Shown one piece after another: positions 54,199-62,311 of a stretch of DNA of 64,000 bases (positions within the stretch are counted from its first letter, which is position 1; every line of letters starts with the position of its first letter). The notes below the pieces were generated by a model that searched no databases, was not told where the DNA came from, and worked only from the letters and a program-made list of their open reading frames with translations. The translations under genes and the position numbers were made by a program. This DNA is from Mycolicibacterium flavescens (GTDB lineage Bacteria; Actinomycetota; Actinomycetes; Mycobacteriales; Mycobacteriaceae): assembly GCF_001722335.1 (NCBI RefSeq), contig NZ_MIHA01000004.1, forward strand, positions 124,001 through 188,000, in the 5' to 3' direction.

Positions 54199-54223
54199 CG
54201 GCCCGCCCGGTGCGGGCGGGCCG
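54199..54223. terminator. GC-rich hairpin after the acyl-CoA oxidase gene
   Basis: CGGCCCGCCC pairs perfectly with GGGCGGGCCG across a 5-base loop. It starts 3 bases after the stop at 54195 and 16 bases before the stop of the convergent NTF2-like gene. There is no U-tract. Confidence 0.75.
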
Positions 54224-54238
54224 ACTCCCTACCTCTCG

Positions 54239-54628
54239 TCAGCCGGCGGCCAGTTCCTTCTTGCCGTACACCTGCTCCATCAGCGCGGTGTCGCCGTGGA
54301 TCCGGACGGTGGCGGTCTTGCCGTCGCGGATCGTGTAGACATCCGCGTCACGGCTGGTGTGGCCGTCCACCGAGATCTCTGTGAGCGCGACGACGGTGTC
54401 GCCCTCGGCGATCATTTCCAGAACCCGAATGGTGGGCGACTTCTGCGCGATCCGGCCCATGTACTCCATCAGCTCGGTCTTGCCGTGGAAGGTGCCGCTG
54501 ACGACGCTGTCGCCGGGCTGCACCCATTCGACGTCATCGGCGAACAGTCCCATCACGGTTTCGATGTCGCCGGCCGCGAACGCCTCGTAGCCCCGCTGAA
54601 CGAGCTGCTTGTTCTCCTGCTCGGACAT
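54239..54628 (-). CDS. NTF2-like / SnoaL-like protein
   Basis: The protein has 129 residues. RGYEAFAAGDIETVMGLFAD followed by DDVEWVQPGDSVVSGTFHGK is the SnoaL-like cone fold signature. Members are small isomerases, cyclases or binding proteins. No catalytic His/Asp set is evident. Its leader contains a hairpin and a GATTGC palindrome (54685-54712, 54798-54813). Confidence 0.82.
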   Translation of the reverse strand: MSEQENKQLVQRGYEAFAAGDIETVMGLFADDVEWVQPGDSVVSGTFHGKTELMEYMGRIAQKSPTIRVLEMIAEGDTVVALTEISVDGHTSRDADVYTIRDGKTATVRIHGDTALMEQVYGKKELAAG

Positions 54629-54684
54629 GGTCTTTTCCCTTCGTGCGTATCCGGTAATTCGGCCGCGAGAGCGTGGCCGGTCGT

Positions 54685-54712
54685 GGGAGTCGCACGGGGT
54701 GGTGCGGCTCCC
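54685..54712 (-). promoter_or_regulatory. Leader hairpin upstream of the NTF2-like gene
   Basis: Eleven-base arms with one mismatch and a 6-base loop, about 60 bases before the ATG at 54628. It could affect mRNA stability or be a fortuitous structure of GC-rich DNA. Confidence 0.35.
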
Positions 54713-54797
54713 GGATCAGTCGAACCGTTCGCCGCCGCCTCGAATTGTGCGCCGCGCCCCGTCGCCCAGGACCCGTTTGACACAGACACATTGACGT

Positions 54798-54813
54798 GAT
54801 TGCCAGCGCAATC
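54798..54813. promoter_or_regulatory. GATTGC-N4-GCAATC inverted repeat
   Basis: A perfect 6-bp inverted repeat in the middle of the gene-free stretch, about 170 bases before the NTF2-like gene. An operator is possible; no flanking promoter elements were decided. Confidence 0.35.
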
Positions 54814-54937
54814 GTTTGTCCGAGTTCAGGCCCGGTTGTGAGCCTCGGAACTGCGCAAGATCGGCCCGACCGGGGCATCCCGCCGAGCGAGATCCGGGTG
54901 GGCTGGCCGCCAGGGTCATTGAAGCGGTAAGCGACCG

Positions 54938-55396
54938 TCAGTCTCGGGTCCAGACGCAGTTCCCGCTCAGCTCGACGGTGAACATCCGGGGCGCCACCTC
55001 CACACGCACCGGCTGACCGGGCTGGCCTTCGACGGTCGCGGGGGCGCTCAGCTCCCCCGGTCCGACCACGTCACGTAGTTGCGCGCGGCACCGCGCCGAG
55101 GGGTCGCGGGGCGTCGCGGTCCAGGTGCCCGCCACCATGTCCGGGTTGCGCATGCCCTGGCCGTGCAGCAGCAGCGGCGCTTGCGAACTCACCCACCGGT
55201 CGGCCGGCGGTTGCGGCACGGTCACCGGCTGCCATGCGCCGCCGCGGCACACCGACGGGGCGTCGGCATCAGGTGTGCGCGTCATCGCACCCTCGAGATC
55301 GCTTGTGCAGCCGCTGCTTTGGGAGACTGGTTGCGCACATGCCATCGGCGCACCCGCCAGCGCGACGAGCACCGCGAGCACAGCGGCTCTCAACAC
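54938..55396 (-). CDS. Small exported cysteine-containing protein coupled to the second DUF4185 gene
   Basis: The protein has 152 residues from GTG at 55396. It has a signal peptide (RAAVLAVLVALAGAPMACA); the context PMAC-AQ could be a weak lipobox, but cleavage after ACA is as likely. The mature part carries four cysteines (SGCTS, SVCRG, ARCRA, GNCVW) and ends in WTRD. No family recognised. Its start is one base after the stop of the DUF4185 gene, so translation is coupled. Its sequence shows no clear relation to the protein paired with the other DUF4185 gene. Confidence 0.72.
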   Translation of the reverse strand: MLRAAVLAVLVALAGAPMACAQPVSQSSGCTSDLEGAMTRTPDADAPSVCRGGAWQPVTVPQPPADRWVSSQAPLLLHGQGMRNPDMVAGTWTATPRDPSARCRAQLRDVVGPGELSAPATVEGQPGQPVRVEVAPRMFTVELSGNCVWTRD

Positions 55397-55397
55397 G

Positions 55398-57545
55398 TCA
55401 CACCTTGGTCAGGTCGGTACGCATCAGCATCACGTTGTAGTCCGACCACAGCGACAGGTTCCAGTACAGATCGGTGCCGGTGCCCAGGGTCGACGGCGAC
55501 CACGGGTGCATCATCGGCGCGTAGATGCCGCCGCTCTGCTGTGCCATCAGCACTTTGGCGCTCGACCACTTGCCCTGCGGGGTGTCCGCCGTGCGCATCA
55601 CGATGTTGTTGAACTGGTCCCCGTGCAGCACCACGTACTTGCCCAGCGCCTGGTTGTACTGCACCGACATTTCGCTGACCTGGTTGCCGGGGTTGGCGAC
55701 ACCGCAGGCGCCCTTGTCCACCCCGAAGACCGCGGTGGCCGCGGCGGGATTGTTCTTCTTCCAGCCGGCCGGGGTGGCGCCGAAGCCGAAGAAGCCGCGA
55801 CTGCCCGCGCTCCAGTACTCGTACTTGCTGAGGTCGAGGATCTCCTGCTCCTGCACCCGCGCCAGGTGCGCGGCGCCCTGCCGGCCGTTGGGTGTGCCGT
55901 ACACGTAGACGTATCCGTCGCCGGGCCGCACGAACGCCATCTGCTGGAAGTTCTGGTTACCGCTCCACGGCTGGTTGTAGCGGACGGTCTGCGGCGCGAC
56001 ATGGAAGGTCTCGCCGTTGTCGTCGGAGTAGGCGATGGCCGAGTAGTTCGTCGTCCACGATCCCGGCGCACCCCATTGCGTCACCGACATGAAGCTCACG
56101 TACTGCCGGACGTGGAATTCGGATTCCTCGCGGGGCACCGAGATGCCGGCGGTGGGGATCAGCGTGATACCGGCGGGAAGCCCCTCGGCGAAAATGACCT
56201 GACGGGCACGGTTCGGATACCCGTCGGGTCCCAGCGGCGCGCCGCCGAACATGTTGCCGGTGTACCACTGCCCGTCGGGTATCTCCATGCCGTTGAAGAG
56301 GTCCCGATCCGAGCTGCGGAAAATCGTGTTGGACCGCCAGTCGATCGACATGTTCCCGTCGGCGAACGTGTCACCGACGGCGATCAGGATCTGGTTCTCG
56401 TTGATGTCCGGAGTGCTCGGATCGTCGGGAATCCCGTTGTCCCACATGATTCCGAGGTCGGTGCCGCCGACGGTGTACCGGGTCGAGGTGTCGGCGATCA
56501 GGTCCGTGTACCCGGTCTGCGCGTCGTTCGGGTACTTGTAGTTGCCGGTCACCCAGGCGACGAACTGCGTCGACGGGCTGACCTGCGGGTTGGGGAACGG
56601 CGAGTACAGCGGTGTGTTTGGGGCCGCCGCGAGCGCGAGCGCCGTCATCGGTTGCTGCGTCGCCGGCGTATTGCTGCGACCGGTCAGCGCCGCGAAGAAG
56701 TTCTCGAACTCGCGGCGGGCGAAGGCCAGCAGACCCCAGATCAGCGGAGGCTGCGCGGGGGTCGACGGGGCCATCCCGGCGAACGGGTTGAGGATCCAGT
56801 TGATCGTGCTGGACACGACATTGGTGACCGCGGTGAAGAGGTTCGGCAGCGACGGCGTCGCGGCGGCCGGCGCGCTGATCGGCTGGCTGGTGGTCAGCAG
56901 CGGCGACGCTTCGGGCGCGGCCAGCGAGCGGGCGTCGGCGAACACCGCGACCCTGGCCGGTTTCTGGACGGTGGCGGCCGGATCGGACAGCGACTGCGCG
57001 CGGGTCGTGGACTCGGTGGTGGTGACCTGTTGGGTCTTGGCCAGCGGCTTCGGCTCCGCGTCGGTGGCCTGCTTGCTCGGTTCGCGCTTCGGCGTCGGCT
57101 CGTCGGTGGGCTTCGGCTCATCGGTGGGCTTCGGCTCATCGGTGGGCTTCGGCTCGTCGGTCGGCGTCGGCTCTTCAGTGGGCGTCGGCTCCTCGGTCGG
57201 TTCCGGCTCCTCGGTCGGTTCCGGCTCCTCGGTCGGCTCGTCGGACGGGGCGCTGGTGTTGGTCTGCGCACGGACGGTCACACCGTTGGTGGTCGTCGTC
57301 GTCGTCGACGTTGTCTCGTCGGCGTCGTCGTCATCCACCGGGGCGTCATCGCCGGCGGTGGTGTCGCTCGTGGTGGCGGTGCCGGTGGTGTCGCCGGCGG
57401 TCGACGACTGCTCGGCGTTGGTGGACTCGGACTGCGAATCCGTCGTGTCGGCGACGGCGATGCCGTGTCCGGTGGCGATCGCGGTTCCGACGCCGAGCGC
57501 GACGGCCAGACCGCCGACGCGACCGACGTAGTGTGCTGCTCCCAT
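55398..57545 (-). CDS. Exported DUF4185 protein with YVGRVG leader, candidate arabinan-active glycoside hydrolase
   Basis: The protein has 715 residues. Leader MGAAHYVGRVGGLAVALGVG (cleavage near AVADT) is followed by a Ser/Thr/Glu/Pro linker of about 180 residues with EPTEEP/KPTDEP repeats. A helical segment PPLIWGLLAFARREFENFF comes next. The DUF4185 domain runs from about residue 315 to the end (GTDLGIMWDN, ILIAVGDTFAD, AIAYSDDNGETFHVAP, LHGDQFNNIVMRTADTPQG, YAPMMHPWSPS). GGGAGGAA precedes the ATG at 57545. Some DUF4185 members are endo-D-arabinofuranases (GH183); activity here is inferred. It is probably extracellular and could remodel the arabinogalactan or lipoarabinomannan of the cell itself. 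Confidence 0.85.
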   Translation of the reverse strand: MGAAHYVGRVGGLAVALGVGTAIATGHGIAVADTTDSQSESTNAEQSSTAGDTTGTATTSDTTAGDDAPVDDDDADETTSTTTTTTNGVTVRAQTNTSAPSDEPTEEPEPTEEPEPTEEPTPTEEPTPTDEPKPTDEPKPTDEPKPTDEPTPKREPSKQATDAEPKPLAKTQQVTTTESTTRAQSLSDPAATVQKPARVAVFADARSLAAPEASPLLTTSQPISAPAAATPSLPNLFTAVTNVVSSTINWILNPFAGMAPSTPAQPPLIWGLLAFARREFENFFAALTGRSNTPATQQPMTALALAAAPNTPLYSPFPNPQVSPSTQFVAWVTGNYKYPNDAQTGYTDLIADTSTRYTVGGTDLGIMWDNGIPDDPSTPDINENQILIAVGDTFADGNMSIDWRSNTIFRSSDRDLFNGMEIPDGQWYTGNMFGGAPLGPDGYPNRARQVIFAEGLPAGITLIPTAGISVPREESEFHVRQYVSFMSVTQWGAPGSWTTNYSAIAYSDDNGETFHVAPQTVRYNQPWSGNQNFQQMAFVRPGDGYVYVYGTPNGRQGAAHLARVQEQEILDLSKYEYWSAGSRGFFGFGATPAGWKKNNPAAATAVFGVDKGACGVANPGNQVSEMSVQYNQALGKYVVLHGDQFNNIVMRTADTPQGKWSSAKVLMAQQSGGIYAPMMHPWSPSTLGTGTDLYWNLSLWSDYNVMLMRTDLTKV
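57103..57240. repeat. 18-bp tandem repeat in the DUF4185 linker
   Basis: About 7.7 copies, unit TCGGTGGGCTTCGGCTCA and variants; the first two are identical and the next has one change. On the minus strand the array encodes alternating EPTEEP and KPTDEP peptides. Linker length is likely to vary between strains. Confidence 0.85.
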
Positions 57546-57709
57546 GTGTTCCTCCCGCAGGCCGTCCCCAACCAGTCGAATTGCCATTAGACAGCACCTT
57601 CAGGAGCAATACAGCAAAAGGGACGACCGTCGCAGGAACCACAGCTGTCGCTACAGTCGCCGACCTCATGGGGAGTTCGACGTCAATATCGTCGGCCGGG
57701 CAACGTTCG

Positions 57710-58078
57710 TTACGGGAGGATGCCTGCGTCGTGCAGCGCCTGGCTGTAGAGGTCCATCGCTTCGCCGAGCCCGTCGTTGACCCAGGCCTCGACCATGCCG
57801 ACGCGGTCGGCGACAAATTGTACGCGGGTGACCCATTGCTCGAAGTCGGGCGCGCGGCGCAGCGCGTCGATCTGGTCCTGCGAGCCCTGGATCAAGATGA
57901 AGCCGCCGAGCTCGGTGCTCTGCGGGCGCAGGATCGCGGTGTCGAAACGTTCGATGCGACCCTCGTCGCGGAGTTCGTCGAGGTAGCCCGTCGTGGTCTC
58001 CTTGAGGAGCTCGAGAGCTTGCGGTTCGCGTCCACGCGCGGGTAAGCCCCACGCGATCCAGATTCCTGCGTCGGCCAT
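57710..58078 (-). CDS. Conserved hypothetical protein, possible dimeric alpha/beta-barrel fold
   Basis: The protein has 122 residues. The order of strands and helices (AGIWIAWGLPARGREPQALE, GGFILIQGSQDQIDALRRAP, VEAWVNDGLGEAMDLYSQAL) resembles a ferredoxin-like/ABM barrel, but no diagnostic motif is visible. The ATG at 58078 is preferred; the longer frame runs antisense through the tRNA-Asn flank. No export signal. It lies 62 bases downstream of the tRNA-Asn 3' end. Confidence 0.68.
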   Translation of the reverse strand: MADAGIWIAWGLPARGREPQALELLKETTTGYLDELRDEGRIERFDTAILRPQSTELGGFILIQGSQDQIDALRRAPDFEQWVTRVQFVADRVGMVEAWVNDGLGEAMDLYSQALHDAGILP

Positions 58079-58140
58079 CGCCCCATCATGCTCTGCGATC
58101 GCGCGACAGCTCGGCCATCGAGGCCGGAGTGTTGAATACC

Positions 58141-58216
<76 letters not shown>

Positions 58217-58365
58217 CTGCTCACCCGCGATCTGGCTTCGTGTGCGGGCCGAGGCATGACTCTAGCGTACGCATCGTCCGGGTTGCCAATACGCCGCCAC
58301 CGCTCGCGCTCTCGGCCGCGTGAGGCAGGATGGAGACGAACACACCGTCGTCTGGAAGGGACCCT

Positions 58366-58611
58366 GTGATCGGGTATTTCGTCGTATTGGGTGTCGGCTA
58401 CGTACTGGGCTCCAAGGCCGGCCGACGCCGATATGAGCAGATCGCGGGGACCTATCGCGCGGTCACCGAGAGCCCGGCCGCCAAGGCGATGATCGACGCG
58501 GGCCGGCGCAAGATCGCCGACCGGGTCTCCCCCGATCCGCCGATGGTCACGTTGACCGAGCTGGACCAGGGCACGGCGGTCATCGGCCCGGAGACCCGAA
58601 AAACGACTTAA
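58366..58611 (+). CDS. Small membrane-associated protein conserved beside dnaG
   Basis: The protein has 81 residues from GTG at 58366; GGAAGGG lies 7 bases upstream, which decides against an in-frame ATG 12 codons earlier. An N-terminal hydrophobic segment (IGYFVVLGVGYVLGSKAGRRR) ends in basic residues. The rest is hydrophilic. It resembles M. tuberculosis Rv2342 in sequence and place. The function is unknown. Its stop codon lies in the left arm of a 13-bp stem-loop. Confidence 0.75.
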   Translation: MIGYFVVLGVGYVLGSKAGRRRYEQIAGTYRAVTESPAAKAMIDAGRRKIADRVSPDPPMVTLTELDQGTAVIGPETRKTT

Positions 58612-58654
58612 CGGGTTGATCACCCGCCTAATAAGCGTGCAATCAACCCGTTAA
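58608..58654. terminator. Perfect 13-bp inverted repeat over the stop codon
   Basis: TTAACGGGTTGAT (58608-58620) and ATCAACCCGTTAA (58642-58654) pair perfectly across 21 bases. The left arm contains the TAA stop of the 81-residue protein. It lies between convergent genes and may act as terminator for both; stem over a stop may also affect mRNA decay. Confidence 0.7.
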
Positions 58655-58666
58655 GGACGGTCGAAG

Positions 58667-58981
58667 CTAGTTGATCCCGTTGGACCACGTCTGCCCCGGG
58701 AACAGCGGGCCGGTGCTCACACCGATGCCGCCGCCGGGCACGTTGCTCGAGTTCGGCCCGTACACGCCGAGGTCGGGGGTTCCGACGTTGACGCCGTTGC
58801 CGTTGGAGTACGACAGGCACTTGCCGTCCTCCTTGTTGCCGAACCAGGCCAGGCACGCCGGCCCGGCCTGCACGTCGGAGGCACCGGAGAGCACGGATGC
58901 CGCGAACGGCGCCGCGACCGCGGCCACCGCGAATGCGCCGGCGGCGATGATGCGCCGCGCCCGGTTGTTGGCTGATGTCAC
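58667..58981 (-). CDS. Small secreted protein
   Basis: The protein has 104 residues. Signal peptide: ARRIIAAGAFAVAAVAAPFA, cleavage probably near DVQAGP. The mature part starts AGPACLAWFGNKEDGKCLSY with two cysteines, then a Gly/Asn-rich tail (GTPDLGVYGPNSSNVPGGGI). Similar short secreted proteins are common in mycobacteria; function unknown. It lies 67 bases downstream of the dnaG stop on the same strand. Confidence 0.75.
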   Translation of the reverse strand: MTSANNRARRIIAAGAFAVAAVAAPFAASVLSGASDVQAGPACLAWFGNKEDGKCLSYSNGNGVNVGTPDLGVYGPNSSNVPGGGIGVSTGPLFPGQTWSNGIN

Positions 58982-59047
58982 GTGTTCGCCTTCCTGACCG
59001 TTCCCCGACGGTTCTATAGCGGGCCCACCATATCGCGTTACATCCGC

Positions 59048-60961
59048 TCACGCAGAGATGTCGTCGCCGGCGGCCTGTTCGAGCAGGCTGCGGCGATAGG
59101 CCTCCATCGCGACCAGGTCACCGAACAGCGCGTGGTACTCGTCGCCCTGCTCGACCGGCGACATCCGCTGCAGCCGCGACTTCACCTCGGCGATCTGCCG
59201 ACCGACCCACACTTCCTGCAGTCGGGCCAGCACCCCGCCGATGTAGCGCGGCAGCTTCTCCTCGTCCTCGACGTTGATGCTGTCCACGCCGAGTTCGTTG
59301 ACCAGCCCCGCCGCGGCCGGGCTCGCCGTCTGCGCGCGCACCGCCTCGATCCACTCGGCACCGGACAGCCCCGCCGACGTCCCTCCTGCCGCGTCGATCG
59401 CCGACCGCACGGCCGCGTACCCGGGGTGGGTGAAGCTCTCGACGGTCAGCGAGTCGAACACCGGCCCGGCGATCGCCGGGTACTGCAACGCGGCCTTGAG
59501 CGCCTCGCGCTGCGGCCACAGCGTCGGGTCGGCGGGATCCGGGCGCGCCGCCGCTTCCGGCGAGCGGGTCTGGCGCGGCTGTTCGGCCGCGCCGCGGCGA
59601 CGACGGCCGCGCTCGGGCATGCCCCGTTTCTGCGCCTCCTCGCGGACCCGGCTGAGCACCTGCGCGTCGTCGGCCCAGCCCACCCAGCCGGCGAGTCGGC
59701 GCGCGTACTCGTCGCGCAGCATCGGCTCCTTGATGCGGGCCACCATCGGCACGCACCGGCGCAGCGCGGCCACCCGGCCCTCCGCGCTGTCGAGATCGTG
59801 CTCGGCCAGCGCGGTGCGAATCGCGAACTCGAACAACGGGGTTCGCCGCGCCACCAGGTCGCGCAGCGCTCCCTCGCCGGATTTGAGCCGCAGATCGCAG
59901 GGATCCATACCATCGTCGGCCACCGCGACGAACGACTGCCCGGCCAGGTTCTGCTCACCCTCGAACGCCTTGATCGCCGCCGCCCGGCCGGCCGCGTCAC
60001 CGTCGAAGACGTAGATCAGCTCGCCGCGAAAGAAGTTGTCGTCCATCATCAGTCGGCGCAGCATCGACAGGTGCTCGTCGCCGAACGCGGTGCCGCACGA
60101 CGCGACCGCCGTCGTCACCCCGGACAGGTGCATGGCCATCACATCGGTGTAGCCCTCCACCACCACCGCCTGATGACCCTTGGCGATGTCGCGCTTGGCC
60201 AGATCCAGACCGAACAGCACCGCCGATTTTTTGTACAGCACGGTCTCGGGGGTGTTGACGTACTTGGCCTCCATCGGGTCGTCGTCGAAGATGCGCCGCG
60301 CGCCGAACCCGATCACCTCGCCGCCGCTGGCCCGGATCGGCCACAGCAGCCGCCGGTGGAAGCGGTCCATCGGCCCGCGTTTACCTTCGCGTGACAGCCC
60401 CGCGGCTTCGAGTTCCTTGAACTCGAACCCCTTGCGCAGCAGGTGTTTCGTCAGCGTGTCCCAACCCGGGGGGGCGAACCCGCAGCCGAACCGCTTGGCG
60501 GCGTCGCCGTTGAAGTTGCGCTCGATCAGGTACTGGCGCGCCGGGGCGGCCTCCTCGGACTCCAGCGCGGCCGCGTAGAACTCCTGGGCGGCGGCGTTGG
60601 CCGCGATCAGCCGGCTTCGGCTGCCGCGGTCACGCTGGACGTTGGTGGTCGACGCGCCGGTGTAGGTGATCGTGTAGCCGACGCGGTCGGCGAGCAGTTC
60701 GACCGATTCGACGAAGCTGACATGCTCGATCTTCTGCAGGAACGCGTAGACGTCGCCGCCCTCACCGCAGCCGAAGCAGTGGAAGTGGCCGTGGTTGGGT
60801 CGCACATGGAACGACGGCGTCTTCTCGTCGTGGAACGGGCACAGCCCCTTCATCGAGTCGGCGCCGGCGCGCCGCAACTGCACGTAGTCGCCGACGACGT
60901 CCTCGATGCGCACCTTGTCGCGAATGGCCGCGATGTCTCGATCTGAAATCCGCCCGGCCAC
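59048..60961 (-). CDS. dnaG: DNA primase
   Basis: The protein has 637 residues. The zinc ribbon has C41, H44, C62 and C65 (CPFHDEK, HCFGCGEGGD). The RNA polymerase/TOPRIM core carries VVVEGYTDVMAM and LIYVFDGDAAGRAA. The C-terminal helicase-binding part follows after a basic linker (PERGRRRRGAAEQPR). It primes Okazaki fragments in complex with DnaB. The GTG at 60961 gives VAGRISDRDI, the mycobacterial N-terminus. It lies 5 bases after the dgt stop, forming the dgt-dnaG operon. Confidence 0.95.
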   Translation of the reverse strand: MAGRISDRDIAAIRDKVRIEDVVGDYVQLRRAGADSMKGLCPFHDEKTPSFHVRPNHGHFHCFGCGEGGDVYAFLQKIEHVSFVESVELLADRVGYTITYTGASTTNVQRDRGSRSRLIAANAAAQEFYAAALESEEAAPARQYLIERNFNGDAAKRFGCGFAPPGWDTLTKHLLRKGFEFKELEAAGLSREGKRGPMDRFHRRLLWPIRASGGEVIGFGARRIFDDDPMEAKYVNTPETVLYKKSAVLFGLDLAKRDIAKGHQAVVVEGYTDVMAMHLSGVTTAVASCGTAFGDEHLSMLRRLMMDDNFFRGELIYVFDGDAAGRAAAIKAFEGEQNLAGQSFVAVADDGMDPCDLRLKSGEGALRDLVARRTPLFEFAIRTALAEHDLDSAEGRVAALRRCVPMVARIKEPMLRDEYARRLAGWVGWADDAQVLSRVREEAQKRGMPERGRRRRGAAEQPRQTRSPEAAARPDPADPTLWPQREALKAALQYPAIAGPVFDSLTVESFTHPGYAAVRSAIDAAGGTSAGLSGAEWIEAVRAQTASPAAAGLVNELGVDSINVEDEEKLPRYIGGVLARLQEVWVGRQIAEVKSRLQRMSPVEQGDEYHALFGDLVAMEAYRRSLLEQAAGDDISA

Positions 60962-60966
60962 GCGCG

Positions 60967-62238
60967 TCAGTCTATTCGCCTCGGCGAGCGCGCCTCGTGC
61001 ACTCGTTCGAACCGCCCCTCGGTGTAGGACGCGATCTGGTCGACGACCGCGCGCAGCCGGGCGCCGTCGTCGTCGGCGGCGCTGAACTGGGCGGCGAACT
61101 GCGGGTCCAGGCTGCTCGGCGCCTGCGCCCACAACGCGAGTGCCACTTCGTGGATGCGGGCCCGCTGATCGGCCTGCAACTGCAGGTGCAGGTGGTCGGA
61201 CATGATGAACTGCAGCGCCAGCGTCTTGAGCACGGCCACCTCGCCGCGCACCGTCGTCGGCACCGACAGATCGGCCTGGAAGCGGCGCAGCGGGCCGGCG
61301 CCTGCCACCGAGCGGGTCTCGGCGATCGCGGCGGTGACGAAGCGGCCGACCAGCTCGCTGGTCAACCGTTTGAGCGCCACCGACGACGCCAGCGTGCCGT
61401 CGAACTTGCCGACCGCCGCGATCGTCGGCAGCGCCGAGAGCCGTTCGGCGGCGGCCAGCAGATCGTCGGGCTCCAGCGCCGCGAAGGACCGGGCGCCCAA
61501 CCGGGCCAGCGCGTCGGCGGCGTCGGCGTCGGCCAGTACCCGCAGGTCGATGCGCCCGGAGATCACGCCGTCCTCGACGTCGTGCACCGAGTAGGCGACG
61601 TCGTCGGCCCAGTCCATCACCTGCCCCTCCAGGCAGGGCCGCTCGGCGGGCGCCCCGTCGCGGACCCAGTCCGCGGCGGCGCCGTCGTCGTCGTAGAAAC
61701 CGAACTTGGTGCGCTCACCGGTGCGCCGCCACGGGTACTTCGCCACCGCGTCGAGCGACGCGCGGGTCAAGTTCAGTCCGGCGCTAGCACCCTGCGGGTC
61801 AAGGACTTTGGGCTCGAGCCGGGTCAGGATTCGGAAGTTCTGCGCGTTACCCTCGAACCCGCCGAACGCCTTGGCGATCTCGTTGAGCGCGCGCTCGCCG
61901 TTGTGACCGTACGGCGGATGACCGATGTCGTGGGCGAGCCCGGCCAGGTCGACGAGGTCGGGGTCGCAGCCCAGACCGAAGGCCATCTCGCGGCCGATCT
62001 GGGCGACCTCCAGCGAGTGGGTGAGCCGGGTGCGCGGCGTCTCCCCCTCCCGCGGCCCGACGACCTGCGTCTTGTCGGCCAGCCGGCGCAGCGCCGCGCA
62101 GTGCAGCACCCGAGCGCGGTCGCGGGCGAAGTCGGTGCGGTGTTCGGTGGCGGTGCCCGGCAACGCGGCACCCTTGACCGGTTCGACCACCAGCCGCTGC
62201 CGGTCGAACTCGTCGTAGGAATCGTCGTTCGCTGCCAC
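60967..62238 (-). CDS. dgt: Deoxyguanosinetriphosphate triphosphohydrolase-like protein
   Basis: The protein has 423 residues from GTG at 62238 ([15 protein letters not shown]). The HD-domain motifs [33 protein letters not shown] and [18 protein letters not shown] are intact. It hydrolyses dNTPs to nucleoside and triphosphate. An in-frame ATG at 62313 is possible but would overlap the start of the divergent gene; the shorter start matches the length I recall for M. tuberculosis Dgt. It is followed by dnaG. Confidence 0.88.
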   Translation of the reverse strand: MAANDDSYDEFDRQRLVVEPVKGAALPGTATEHRTDFARDRARVLHCAALRRLADKTQVVGPREGETPRTRLTHSLEVAQIGREMAFGLGCDPDLVDLAGLAHDIGHPPYGHNGERALNEIAKAFGGFEGNAQNFRILTRLEPKVLDPQGASAGLNLTRASLDAVAKYPWRRTGERTKFGFYDDDGAAADWVRDGAPAERPCLEGQVMDWADDVAYSVHDVEDGVISGRIDLRVLADADAADALARLGARSFAALEPDDLLAAAERLSALPTIAAVGKFDGTLASSVALKRLTSELVGRFVTAAIAETRSVAGAGPLRRFQADLSVPTTVRGEVAVLKTLALQFIMSDHLHLQLQADQRARIHEVALALWAQAPSSLDPQFAAQFSAADDDGARLRAVVDQIASYTEGRFERVHEARSPRRID

Positions 62239-62311
62239 CGACGCACAGTCTGCCAGCACGGTTGCCCGGTGCGGCGGGGCCGGCGGCCCGTTCGGCACTA
62301 GATTGGCGATC

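Larger units (their letters stand above)
54629..54937. other. 309-base gene-free stretch upstream of the NTF2-like gene
   Basis: No convincing coding frame was seen. It contains a hairpin (GGGAGTCGCAC / GTGCGGCTCCC, 54685-54712) in the probable 5' leader and an inverted repeat GATTGC-N4-GCAATC at 54798-54813, a candidate operator. The rest shows no clear structure. Confidence 0.6.

Noticed and set aside
55125..57590. Long plus-strand frame of 821 codons
   Set aside because: Antisense to the second DUF4185 gene, which has signal peptide, ribosome-binding site and domain support.
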